Source of the DNA: Streptomyces violaceusniger Tu 4113
GTDB lineage: Bacteria; Actinomycetota; Actinomycetes; Streptomycetales; Streptomycetaceae
NCBI RefSeq assembly: GCF_000147815.2
Contig: NC_015957.1
Coordinates: 5,022,001 to 5,086,000 of the forward strand
DNA length: 64,000 nt
Direction: 5' to 3'
Below the pieces are notes generated by a model that had not been told where the DNA came from, made no database searches, and saw only the letters and a program-made list of their open reading frames with translations. This document shows, piece by piece, positions 25,772-34,223 of this stretch. The number at the start of each line of letters is the position of its first letter. Within the stretch, counting starts at the first letter, position 1. The translations under genes and the position numbers were made by a program.

Positions 25772-26530
25772 TCAGCTCAGGCGGGCGTCGGCGTAGGCGG
25801 CCATCGCATCGCGCTGGTACTCGGCCAGGCCGTCGGCGACCTGGTCGTAGACCGATCGCCACTGCGGGTCGGTGACATAGGTCTGGCCCAGGGCCTTGAA
25901 CGCGGCCGCGTTCGGGGTCCACATCCGGCACAGGCCCTGGTACTGCGTGTCCACCTCGGCCTGCACGGCCGGGTCGGCCACTGGCGTGCCGGCCGCCATG
26001 AGTGCGGCCAGGCGCACCAGCAGCGCGGTCGCCTCCCGCTGCAGGCGCTCCTGGTCCTGCGCGGTGAGCGTGTCGGCGAACTGCTGTGACTGCTGCGCCT
26101 CCTGCGGCCACCGCTCGCTCGCCTGGTCGTGGTAGCGCGCGGCGTCGAACCCCTCGAACAGGTTCTCCGGGTGCTGCATCGTCGACATGCCGTCGTCCTT
26201 CCTGTCCTGCAACGTGGCGATGGTGCGGCTGACGGTGCGGGCCAGCGTGTCCAGGCGGTCCCGCTCGGCCACAAGCCGCAGGTGGTGCGCCCGCAGTGCG
26301 TCCACCTGGTCGACCTCCTCGGCCAGCACCGCCGCGATCTCGACCAGCCCCAGGCCCAGCTCCCGCATCACGAGGATCTGCTGCAGCCGCAGCAACTCGC
26401 TCTCCCCGTAGTAGCGGTAGCCGTTGCTCCCGACCGATGCCGGGGGCAGCAGGCCCACCTCGTCGTAATGGCGAAGCGTCCGCGACGTCACACCCGACAT
26501 CCGGGCCACCTCCGCGATCGACCAGGCCAT
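25772..26530 (-). CDS. MerR-family regulator with TipAS-like ligand domain
   Basis: A 252-aa protein. The N-terminal MerR HTH (SIAEVARMSGVTSRTLRHYDEVGLLPPA; GYRYYGESELLRLQQI) leads into a coiled-coil dimerisation helix (to ~110) and a C-terminal TipAS domain (ENLFEGFDAARYHDQASERWPQE). TipA-type proteins bind thiopeptides or other multidrug ligands and activate their own promoter. ATG 26530 fits the family start. A MerR-type promoter with 19-bp spacing lies at 26571-26601. The gene interrupts an esterase gene, is unrelated in function to its neighbours and was probably acquired separately. Confidence 0.91.
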   Translation of the reverse strand: MAWSIAEVARMSGVTSRTLRHYDEVGLLPPASVGSNGYRYYGESELLRLQQILVMRELGLGLVEIAAVLAEEVDQVDALRAHHLRLVAERDRLDTLARTVSRTIATLQDRKDDGMSTMQHPENLFEGFDAARYHDQASERWPQEAQQSQQFADTLTAQDQERLQREATALLVRLAALMAAGTPVADPAVQAEVDTQYQGLCRMWTPNAAAFKALGQTYVTDPQWRSVYDQVADGLAEYQRDAMAAYADARLS

Positions 26531-26570
26531 CACCGTCTCCCATCCCGACCGGACTGTCCGGCCACACACG

Positions 26571-26601
26571 ACCGTAGAAGTTGACGCAACGGCAAGGTCA
26601 A
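26571..26601 (-). promoter_or_regulatory. MerR-type promoter of the TipA-like gene
   Basis: On the minus strand, TTGACC (26601-26596) and TACGGT (26576-26571) are separated by 19 bp. This long spacer is typical of promoters that MerR proteins untwist. An inverted repeat (TTGAC...GTCAA, 26581-26601) overlaps the spacer. Confidence 0.65.
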
Positions 26602-26744
26602 TTCCCGAACCACACGCGGGGACACCAAGCCGATGTCACCCTCCGTAGCAATGATCAGAACTCAACCACACCCCGTTGCAGGAAACCCACCGCAGTACGT
26701 GCTCCCAGGCAGCACCAACTGCCGGTCGGTCTTACCTCGCGGCG

Positions 26745-26834
26745 GGAATGCCCCACGGTCACATGAACCGGGGTCCGTCGCTCAAGGAGGTCGACCGCTC
26801 ACTCGACTTCTTCGTGGGCACGCTCTCCGGCTGA
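26745..26834 (+). pseudogene. Alpha/beta-hydrolase remnant, 3' tail
   Basis: GMPHGHMNRGPSLKEVDRSL followed by DFFVGTLSG and TGA 26832-26834 is a typical hydrolase C-terminus, with the catalytic histidine in MPHGHMN. Together with 25326-25590 it represents the two ends of one esterase whose middle ~200 codons are gone and whose place is taken by the MerR gene. Confidence 0.58.
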
Positions 26835-27107
26835 CCGGTTGGCGACATCGAGAAGAGCCTCGGCGCTCAGTGCGTCGGGCCCTTTCCCCTCGTCTCCCGG
26901 CCGGACGTGCCGCGGTGAGCCCGGTCTCCTTCTCCCGTAGTTGCCGGAAGACGGGGCAGAACCACGGCGCCGCGTCCCTCGGCCGTATGGCCGCCGCTCA
27001 GGACGCCCGCAGACCGAAGGGCCCCACCCCTATGTGTCCGACCCGGGATGCGTGGCCCAGGAGATGCGTGCGTCTGTCGTCCGGCCGCTACCGCTGCTCC
27101 TCATGGC
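26835..27107. other. Non-coding gap between esterase tail and MFS gene
   Basis: No frame here resembles a known protein. I see no promoter-like palindrome. It ends at the terminator hairpin of the leftward MFS gene. Confidence 0.4.
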
Positions 27108-27143
27108 CTCGGCCGGCTCCGCGGGAAGGCGGAGCCGGCCGAG
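27108..27143 (-). terminator. Terminator of the MFS gene at 27175
   Basis: A perfect 15-bp stem (27108-27122 with 27129-27143; CTCGGCCGGCTCCGC) with a 6-nt loop, 32 bp beyond the leftward stop codon. Confidence 0.8.
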
Positions 27144-27174
27144 TGGCAGTGGGCGTGATGGGGAAGAGGGGGCG

Positions 27175-28656
27175 TCAGGCCGCCTGAGTCGCCTCCACTG
27201 CCTGGCCCGTCTCCACCTCGTCAAGACTCTTCGACTTGGGGATCAGGGCGATGAGCAGGACACCGGCGACGATCACGCCGGCGAACAGCAGGAGCGCCTT
27301 GCTGTAGCTGTCGTCGACGTAGAAGGCGGTGCCCTTCATGACGTTGGCGTTCTGCGCGACGAGGACGAAGGCCACCTGGGTGAGCGCGCCCTGCAGGACG
27401 CCCTGCATCAGGTTCTGCGCGCCGTTGCCCAGCGCCTGCTCCTCAGGCTTCACCGACTCGATGACCATGATCGGGACCAGGGCCACGACGATGCCCATGC
27501 CCACTCCGCTGAGCGCCCCGATCGTCATGAAGTTCGCGACGCTGGAGTGGAACTGGGAGAGGAGGCCGCCGCCCAGGGCGACCAGGGTGCCGCCGATGGC
27601 CAGCAGTACACGGGTGTCGATACGCCGGGCGAGGACACCGGTGAACACCGAGGTCGCGATGAGAAGGATGCTGTTGGGCGCGCTGACCCAGGCGTTCTTC
27701 GTGGCCGTCCAGCCCAGGCCGTCGGAGAGGCCCGGGATGTGGGGCATCAGGACGAGCAGGTTCGTCACGGTCCCCTGGGCGAAGATCGCGCCCATGACGA
27801 GACCCGCGACCAGGAACGTCGACCACACCCGGCGCCGCCCGATCAGGCCGATGGGGAACATCGGGTGCTCAACCTTGCGCTCGACGAGGACGAAGGCGAC
27901 CACGGCCGCCAGCCCGCCGCCGATGAAGCCCAGCGTCCTGCCGCTGGTCCAGCCCCACGCCTCACCCTTGCCGACGGCGTAGATCACGGAGGTGAGGCCG
28001 CCGCCCAGCAGGATTCCGCCGATCCAGTCCACCGGGGTGCGGGGCTCGCGCACCGGGCTCTCGGGCACGACGAACAGCAGGGCGAGCAGGCTGATGCCGG
28101 TGGCAATCACCATGAACCACAGGACGCCCCGGTAGCCGAAGTCGTCCAGGACCCAGCCGGACAGGAACGGCCCGCCGAAGGCCAGCACACCCATGCCGCC
28201 GCCGAGGAAACCGCTGGCCGGACCGACCAGCTTGGGCGGGAACACGTCCCGGGTCAGGGCGTAGACGAGCGCGATCGAGGGGCCGTAGAAGCCCGAGACA
28301 GCGCGCCCGATGAGCAGCGTCTCGAAGTTGGTCGAGAAGGCGGCGATCACATCGCCGACCAGGCCGAGCGCGGTGATGACGACCAGCACCCGCTTCTTGC
28401 CGAACATCCCGGCGGCCTTGACGATGAACGGCGTCGAGAAGACACCGACCAGTAGGCCCACCTGGCCGAACCAGGCGATCTGGGTGGTGTGGTAGTGGAT
28501 CGCGATCTCGGACTGGGCGTTGCTGGTCATCAGGCCGATGAGGCCGTTCAGCTGGGACGCCCACAGCAGCGCGATCAGAATCAGTGCGAACCGCGCACCG
28601 AAGCCTGACTTCCCGGCTTCGTTCTCTTGGTGCGGTGACTCGACGTTGAGTGACAT
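27175..28656 (-). CDS. MFS transporter (DHA2-like, ~14 transmembrane segments)
   Basis: A 493-aa integral membrane protein with many hydrophobic helices. Signature-like loops are GMFGKKRVLVV after helix 2 and GRAVSGFYGPSIALVYALTRD in the middle of the first half. The N- and C-terminal tails are short and hydrophilic. It could import or export the glycoside or its aglycone; direction cannot be told. It diverges from the GH3-GH1 operon, and regulatory element D lies between the two, so expression is probably coupled to glycoside breakdown. ATG 28656 gives the usual cytoplasmic N-terminus. A perfect hairpin terminator follows the stop. Confidence 0.88.
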   Translation of the reverse strand: MSLNVESPHQENEAGKSGFGARFALILIALLWASQLNGLIGLMTSNAQSEIAIHYHTTQIAWFGQVGLLVGVFSTPFIVKAAGMFGKKRVLVVITALGLVGDVIAAFSTNFETLLIGRAVSGFYGPSIALVYALTRDVFPPKLVGPASGFLGGGMGVLAFGGPFLSGWVLDDFGYRGVLWFMVIATGISLLALLFVVPESPVREPRTPVDWIGGILLGGGLTSVIYAVGKGEAWGWTSGRTLGFIGGGLAAVVAFVLVERKVEHPMFPIGLIGRRRVWSTFLVAGLVMGAIFAQGTVTNLLVLMPHIPGLSDGLGWTATKNAWVSAPNSILLIATSVFTGVLARRIDTRVLLAIGGTLVALGGGLLSQFHSSVANFMTIGALSGVGMGIVVALVPIMVIESVKPEEQALGNGAQNLMQGVLQGALTQVAFVLVAQNANVMKGTAFYVDDSYSKALLLFAGVIVAGVLLIALIPKSKSLDEVETGQAVEATQAA

Positions 28657-28710
28657 GTGGCACCCGGCTTTCCGTGCAGGTGTGGAGCCCTTGTGCTCCC
28701 AGCGCGCAGG

Positions 28711-28764
28711 CTAGCCCCTAATTTTTTTGAGTGATAGATTTTCAACGCGGAAACATTTCTGTGA
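28711..28764. promoter_or_regulatory. Conserved glycoside-regulon element, copy D
   Basis: CTAGCCCCTAATTTTTTTG, AGTGATAGATTTTCAACG, CGGAAACATT and GTGAC occur in order; the core is 28720-28743. It lies in the divergent gap between the MFS gene (start 28656) and the GH3 gene (start 28784). Confidence 0.8.
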
Positions 28765-28783
28765 CTTTGGAAGGATCCCGCCC

Positions 28784-31003
28784 ATGCAGCAGCCAGACCC
28801 GGCGGCGCTCCCCCTGGAGAGGAAGGTGTCCCTGCTGTCGGGAGGGGACTTCTGGTCCACGCAGTCCCTCGACGAGGCGGGCGTGCCCGCGGTAGTCCTG
28901 ACGGACGGCCCGCACGGCGCCCGCCGCCAGCAGGCCGCGGCCGACCATCTGGGCTTCCACGCGAGCGAGCCGTCCACCTGCTTCCCCCCGGCCGTCGCGG
29001 TCGGATCGAGCTGGGACCCCGAACTGGCCGCACGCGTGGGGGAAGCGGTGGGCCGGGAGGCCCGTGCGCTGGGCGTCGGAGTCATCCTCGGCCCCGGCGT
29101 GAACATCAAGCGGTCCCCACTGTGCGGACGCAACTTCGAGTACTACTCCGAGGACCCGCTGCTGTCCGGCGTCCTGGGCGCCGCGTTCGTGCGAGGCCTA
29201 CAGACCCAGGGCGTGGGGGCGGCCGTCAAGCACTTCGCGGCCAACAACCAGGAGACCGACCGGATGCGCGTCAGCGCCGACGTGGACGAGCGCACCCTGC
29301 GTGAGATCTACCTGGCGGCCTTCGAGCACATCATCACCCAGGCACGCCCCGCCTCCGTCATGGCCGCCTACAACCGTATCAACGGCGCCCCGGCCTCGGA
29401 GAGCACCTGGCTGCTGACCCAAGTCCTGCGCGAGGAGTGGGGCTTCGAGGGCGCGGTCGTCTCGGACTGGGGCGGTGTCGGCGACCGCGTGGCCGCACTG
29501 GCCGCGGGCGTGGATCTCCAGATGCCCGGTCCGGACGAGGCCAACGACGCGGCGATCATGCGGGCGGTGCGTGACGGCGTCCTGGAGGAGGCCTTGGTCG
29601 ACGCGAGCGTCCGGCGGGTGGCCGCGCTCGCCGAACTGGCTGCCGCACCGGTGGTCGAGCGAGTCGAATCCGCCGGACACCACGCCCTGGCTCGGAAGTT
29701 GGCTGCGGACTGTGTGGTTCTGCTGAAGAACGACAAGTCCACTCTGCCGCTCGCGGAGGGCGTACGCCTTGCCGTCATCGGTGAGTTCGCTGCCGACCCG
29801 CAGTTCCAGGGCGGCGGCAGTTCGCTCATCAATGCCACCCATGTGGACTCCCCGCTGGAGGCGATCCGGACCCTCGGCCACCCTGTGACGTACGCTCCCG
29901 GGTTCACCACCGACGGGACGGGAGACCCCAAGGTGCTGCGCGAGGAGGCCGTGCGGATCGCCCGCGGGGTCGAGGTCGCCGTCGTATTCGTCGGGCTGCG
30001 CGGGGAGTCCGAGGGCTCCGACCGTGCCCATCTCGACCTGCCCGCCGACCAGGTGGAACTGGTGCGCGCGGTCTCCGCCGTCGCCCCACACACGGTGGTC
30101 GTGCTCTCGACCGGCGGTGTGGTGTCCCTGGAGGGCTGGCACGACGACGTCGACGCGATCGTGGCGGGCTGGTTGCTCGGCCAGGCCTCGGGCGGCACCC
30201 TCGCGGACGTCCTGTCCGGCGCCGTCAACCCGTCCGGCCACCTGGCCGAGAGCATCCCGCTGCGCCTGGAGGACAACCCCAGCTACCTCACCTTCCCCGG
30301 CGAGGCCGGTCATGTCCGCTACGGCGAAGGCGTGATGGTGGGCTACCGCCACTACGAAACCGTCGGACGCACCGTCCGCTACCCCTTCGGGTACGGCCTC
30401 AGCTACACCACGTATCGCACCGACGAGATGTCGGTCGACGTGACCGGGGACGACACCGCCACCGTCCGGTTGCGGGCGACCAACACCGGTGACCGGCCCG
30501 GCAAGCACGTCATCCAGGTGTACGTCGCCACCAGTGCCGGCCGGGTCCGCCGCCCCGTCCGTGAACTGCGCGCCTTCACCAAGGTCGGCCTGCGGTCGGG
30601 GGAGTCGCGTGTCGTCGAACTCCCGCTGGAGCGGCGGTCGTTCGCCTACTACGACGTCGAGGGCGGCCGATGGGTGGTCGCGCCCGGCGCGTACACGGTG
30701 CAGATCGGCGAGAGCGCCGCCCGTGTCGTCGCCGAACAGACCGTCACCCTCACCGGAGACACCGATGTCACCCCTCTCTCGCTCGACTCCGCCATCGGCG
30801 ATTGGTTCGCCCACCCGGTGGCCGGTCCACTGCTCCAAGAGGCGCTCATGGCGGGGGCGACCGAGGAGCAGCGGCAGCAGGCGGAGGCCAACAGCGACCT
30901 CATGGAAATGGTGGCGTCCATCCCGGCCCGCCAGTACCTGCACTTTCCCGGAGTCCCCGTGTCCACCGACGACCTGACCGAAATCCTGGAGGCAACCCGA
31001 TGA
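28784..31003 (+). CDS. Glycoside hydrolase family 3 beta-glucosidase (2)
   Basis: A 739-aa GH3 enzyme. The first domain has TDGPHGAR, GPGVNIKRSPLCGRNFEYYS and KHFAANNQE, with the nucleophile D in VVSDWGGV (near 228). The second domain has SLINATHVDS, and a fibronectin-III-like domain follows (YPFGYGLSYTTY; GKHVIQVYVA). There is no signal peptide. The architecture is that of cytoplasmic beta-glucosidases acting on gluco-oligosaccharides or glucosylated aglycones. ATG 28784 is preceded by GGAAGGATC and lies 40 bp after element D; the open frame upstream runs through the element and is not coding. Its stop overlaps the GH1 start (ATGA). Confidence 0.92.
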   Translation: MQQPDPAALPLERKVSLLSGGDFWSTQSLDEAGVPAVVLTDGPHGARRQQAAADHLGFHASEPSTCFPPAVAVGSSWDPELAARVGEAVGREARALGVGVILGPGVNIKRSPLCGRNFEYYSEDPLLSGVLGAAFVRGLQTQGVGAAVKHFAANNQETDRMRVSADVDERTLREIYLAAFEHIITQARPASVMAAYNRINGAPASESTWLLTQVLREEWGFEGAVVSDWGGVGDRVAALAAGVDLQMPGPDEANDAAIMRAVRDGVLEEALVDASVRRVAALAELAAAPVVERVESAGHHALARKLAADCVVLLKNDKSTLPLAEGVRLAVIGEFAADPQFQGGGSSLINATHVDSPLEAIRTLGHPVTYAPGFTTDGTGDPKVLREEAVRIARGVEVAVVFVGLRGESEGSDRAHLDLPADQVELVRAVSAVAPHTVVVLSTGGVVSLEGWHDDVDAIVAGWLLGQASGGTLADVLSGAVNPSGHLAESIPLRLEDNPSYLTFPGEAGHVRYGEGVMVGYRHYETVGRTVRYPFGYGLSYTTYRTDEMSVDVTGDDTATVRLRATNTGDRPGKHVIQVYVATSAGRVRRPVRELRAFTKVGLRSGESRVVELPLERRSFAYYDVEGGRWVVAPGAYTVQIGESAARVVAEQTVTLTGDTDVTPLSLDSAIGDWFAHPVAGPLLQEALMAGATEEQRQQAEANSDLMEMVASIPARQYLHFPGVPVSTDDLTEILEATR

Positions 31004-32190
31004 GCCGCACCCCCGACCTGCGCCCCGACTTCCTGTGGGGCGCGTCCACCGCACCGCACCAGATCGAGGGGAACAACCTCAACAGCGACTGGTGGCGTAT
31101 GGAGCACCAGAGCGAAGGCCGCCTGGAACTCAGCGGCGACGCCCTCGACAGCTACCACCGCTACGGCGAGGACATGCGGTTGCTGGCCGACGCGGGCCTG
31201 AACGCCTACCGGTTCGGCATCGAGTGGGCCCGTATCGAGCCGGAGCCCGGCGAGTTCTCCAAGGCCGAACTCGCCCATTACCGCCGCATGATCGACACCG
31301 CACGCGGCCTCGGCCTCGAACCGGTCGTCACCCTGCACCACTTCACCAACCCGCGCTGGTTCGCCGACGAGGGCGGCTGGACGGGCCCGACGGCCGTCGA
31401 CCGGTTCTCCCGGTACGTCGAGCAGGCCTGCACGATCCTCCACGACGTCAACTGGGTCGCCACGATCAACGAGCCGAACATGCTCGCCCTGATGACCGGC
31501 ATGATGAATGCCGTGGCCGAGGGCGTCGAGCTCACCCTCGGCGCGGACTTCCGGATGCCGACGCCCGACGTGAAGATCGGCGAGGCGCTGGTACAGGCGC
31601 ACCGGGCCGCCGTGGCCGTCGTACGCCAGCACACCTCGGCGAAGGTCGGCTGGACCGTGGCGCAGCAGGCGCTCGTCCCCGCCCCCGGCAGTGAGAAGCT
31701 GCACGCCGAACTGCAGTGGGCGTGGGAGGACCTCTACCACCACGGGGCCCGCGGGGACGACTTCCTGGGCGTCCAGTCGTATGCCAGCCAGGTGGTGGAC
31801 GTGGACGGCATAGTCCCCACGCCCGAGAGCCCCGACAACACCCTGTCCGGCTGGGCGTACCGGCCCGACGCCCTCGGTATCGCCCTGCGGCACGCCTGGG
31901 AGGTCACCGAGGGGATCCCGCTGCTCGTCACCGAGAACGGCATCGCCACCCCGGACGACACGCGCCGTATCGCCTATACGACCGAGGCGCTCGGGCATCT
32001 GTACGACGCGGTCGCCGACGGCGTCGACGTACGCGGATACCTGCACTGGACGGCGCTGGACAATTTCGAATGGGGCCACTGGGCACCGACGTTCGGGCTC
32101 GTAGCCGTGGACCGCGAGACGTTCGAACGCACCCCCAAGCCGAGCCTGGCATGGCTCGGAGGCGTGGCCCGCAAGGGGGGTGCTCTGTAG
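31000..32190 (+). CDS. Glycoside hydrolase family 1 (beta-glucosidase-type)
   Basis: A 396-aa GH1 enzyme, shorter than the usual 440-480 aa but with the full catalytic set. The N-terminal signature FLWGASTAPHQIEGN is present. The acid/base E is in TINEPN (near residue 158), the nucleophile E in VTENG (near 312), and the aglycone-site segment ALDNFEWG near the end. It is translationally coupled to the GH3 gene by ATGA. GH1 and GH3 together suggest stepwise removal of two beta-linked sugars, or enzymes for different positions on one glycan. A strong terminator follows. Confidence 0.91.
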   Translation: MSRTPDLRPDFLWGASTAPHQIEGNNLNSDWWRMEHQSEGRLELSGDALDSYHRYGEDMRLLADAGLNAYRFGIEWARIEPEPGEFSKAELAHYRRMIDTARGLGLEPVVTLHHFTNPRWFADEGGWTGPTAVDRFSRYVEQACTILHDVNWVATINEPNMLALMTGMMNAVAEGVELTLGADFRMPTPDVKIGEALVQAHRAAVAVVRQHTSAKVGWTVAQQALVPAPGSEKLHAELQWAWEDLYHHGARGDDFLGVQSYASQVVDVDGIVPTPESPDNTLSGWAYRPDALGIALRHAWEVTEGIPLLVTENGIATPDDTRRIAYTTEALGHLYDAVADGVDVRGYLHWTALDNFEWGHWAPTFGLVAVDRETFERTPKPSLAWLGGVARKGGAL

Positions 32191-32202
32191 TTCTCCTCGG
32201 TC

Positions 32203-32242
32203 GTCGGGGCGGGCCGGACGAACTCGTCCGGCCCGCCCCGAC
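32203..32242. terminator. Bidirectional terminator between GH1 and GH43 genes
   Basis: A perfect 18-bp GC-rich stem (32203-32220 with 32225-32242) with loop AACT, between convergent genes. From 32243 to 32411 an open frame reads DDPRLFVEADRYRAWRTGR on the plus strand without recognisable homology. Confidence 0.85.
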
Positions 32243-32411
32243 GTTGTCCGGGACGACCCCCGCCTCTTCGTCGAGGCCGACCGCTACCGCGCCTGGCGCA
32301 CGGGCAGGACGACGGCCGACGGACGGGCGGCGTCGTGGCACACCCGCTGGTCGGCGGCAGGTCGGTGGTCGTGGCGTGGGGTGGCGGGGCCGACCTGACA
32401 GGGGGAATAAG

Positions 32412-33920
32412 TCAGGACGTGGTCGGCGGGACGAGCTTCGGAGCGGGCGGAACCGGCTGGGGGTCGTAGGTGAAGTGGGTGAGCAGCGCATCCGTGCCGA
32501 GTGCCTCGACACCGATCACCCGGCCGGTGAAGCCTCCGGCGACCTCGGTCGAGAGGTAGCGTCCGTCGATCGTGGCGAGCGTGCGGAACTCGCCGTCGAC
32601 CAGGTGGCCCAGCTCGATCTCGTCCGGTCCCTTGGCGAAACTGTACTGCTCGTTGTGGGCGACCGCGCGGAGCGCGAGCGGGTGCTCCGCCGTGCCCCCG
32701 TCGGCGGTGGCCAGTATCTGGTCGAGCGGGCCGATGACCGCGCGGGCGGTGAGGATGCCGTCCCGGCGTTCCACGGCGGCCCAGTGCGCGTCGTCGATCC
32801 GCACGACGAGAGCGACGTGGCCCTGCGGGAGGGTCGCGGTCGCGGTCCAGGAGGCGTCGCGGGCCCGGACGGCCAGGAGCCGTTCCGCCTCGCGCGCGGC
32901 GGGCGCCCGGCCGGCCGACAGGCGCAGGCCTTCGCCCGGGTGGGGAACGGCGAAGGAACGAGGATCGGTGCCCGGCGCGATCCAGCGCGGGTGGAGTTCC
33001 GCCGTGCTGAAGTCGTCGGCGAACGCGGTGGGCGCCTGGGGCACGTCGAACCGGTCCTCGACGATCACGGGCCAGCCGTCCACCCAGTCCACGCCGGTGA
33101 GGAAGGTCTCGCGCCCGTTGACATGGCACTCGGGGAACGACCCGCGCGGCCGCACTCCCAGGTGCACCATCGCCCAGGAACCGTCGGGCAGTTCGACCAG
33201 GTCGCCGTGACCGGTGTTCTGCACCGGGTGCGTGGTGCTGCGGTGGGAGAGGATCGGGTTCGCCGTGTGCTGCTCCCACGGGCCGGAGGGGGAGTCCGAC
33301 CGTGCGACACAGATGCCGTGCCCCGGGCCGGTGCCTCCCTCGGCCACCAGGAGGTACCAGAACGAGCCGCGCCGGATCAGGTGCGGGCCCTCCGTGTGGG
33401 CCAGCCCGGTGCCTTCGAAAATGATGCGCGGCTCGGAGAGCACCTTGCCCGATGACGGGTCCACGGTGGCCTGGGCGATGCCTCCCGGCAGCGACCACGT
33501 CAGGTAACAGGTGCCGTCCTCGTCCCACGCCAGATCCGGGTCGATACCGATCGCCCCGGTCGTGTACACCGGCTCGCTCCACTCGCCCGCGGGGTCGCTC
33601 GCGCGGACGATGATGTGGCCCTTCATGACGTCTTCGCGGTTCGTCGTCGCCAACCAGAACTCGCCGTCGTGGTAGCGGACCGTCGGCGCGTAGATGCCGG
33701 CGCTCGCGCCCTCTCGGCCCGGGCGAACGTTCAGTTGGCTCGGCCGGTCGAGGACGTTGCCGACCTGCTCCCATTGCACGAGGTCGCGGCTGTGGAAGAC
33801 CGGGACGCCGGGGAAGTACTCGAAGCTCGACGTCACCAGGTAGTAGTCGTCGCCGGCCCGGCAGACGGACGGGTCCGGGTAGAACCCGGGGACGATCGGG
33901 TTGATGTTGGCGGCGGTCAT
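32412..33920 (-). CDS. Glycoside hydrolase family 43 (beta-xylosidase/arabinofuranosidase-type)
   Basis: A 502-aa enzyme. The N-terminal five-bladed propeller begins NPIVPGFYPDPSVCRAGDDY with the general-base aspartate near residue 16. YAPTVRYHDG and DPDLAWDEDG follow, and the acid glutamate is in HTEGPHL (near 197). The C-terminal beta-sandwich of about 190 residues (FDVPQAPTAFADDFST onward) is typical of the subfamily 11/12 beta-xylosidases. It is cytoplasmic. ATG 33920 diverges from the monooxygenase gene, with element E between. It should remove terminal xylose or arabinose, which adds a pentose to the sugars covered by the region. Confidence 0.92.
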   Translation of the reverse strand: MTAANINPIVPGFYPDPSVCRAGDDYYLVTSSFEYFPGVPVFHSRDLVQWEQVGNVLDRPSQLNVRPGREGASAGIYAPTVRYHDGEFWLATTNREDVMKGHIIVRASDPAGEWSEPVYTTGAIGIDPDLAWDEDGTCYLTWSLPGGIAQATVDPSSGKVLSEPRIIFEGTGLAHTEGPHLIRRGSFWYLLVAEGGTGPGHGICVARSDSPSGPWEQHTANPILSHRSTTHPVQNTGHGDLVELPDGSWAMVHLGVRPRGSFPECHVNGRETFLTGVDWVDGWPVIVEDRFDVPQAPTAFADDFSTAELHPRWIAPGTDPRSFAVPHPGEGLRLSAGRAPAAREAERLLAVRARDASWTATATLPQGHVALVVRIDDAHWAAVERRDGILTARAVIGPLDQILATADGGTAEHPLALRAVAHNEQYSFAKGPDEIELGHLVDGEFRTLATIDGRYLSTEVAGGFTGRVIGVEALGTDALLTHFTYDPQPVPPAPKLVPPTTS

Positions 33921-33969
33921 ATGCGGCCCTTCGATGTGCGGTCGTGAGGGGGTGGTGTCCCGATTACCC

Positions 33970-34033
33970 TAGCTTTCAAATTTTTTGAGTGATAGATTTT
34001 CGATCGCCGAAACATGGCGGCCATTGACGACGC
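33970..34033. promoter_or_regulatory. Conserved glycoside-regulon element, copy E
   Basis: CTAGCTTTCAAATTTTTTG, AGTGATAGATTTTCGATC and GCCGAAACAT occur in order; the core is 33978-34001. It lies 50 bp from the leftward GH43 start and about 190 bp upstream of the rightward monooxygenase start. From 34034 to 34223 lies a GC-rich leader without a convincing gene. Confidence 0.78.
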
Positions 34034-34223
34034 GGTCGGCGCGTGCCGGGCGCATCGGCCGTGCCGTGGCTGCGTCGTGGCTGCGTCGCCGGGCGGCCGA
34101 CTCCCGACCGGCGGTGCCGGCCGACGGGGGAGACGCGCCGCACTCCACCTCGATGGCCCGGGACACGCCCGAGGGCGGCCCTGGGCGCACCCTGACGAAC
34201 CGCAGAGAAAAACGAGGACACCC

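Noticed and set aside
26941..28455. A 504-codon rightward frame opposite the MFS gene
   Set aside because: It is the antisense of a clear 14-helix transporter, with charged low-complexity translation and no homology.
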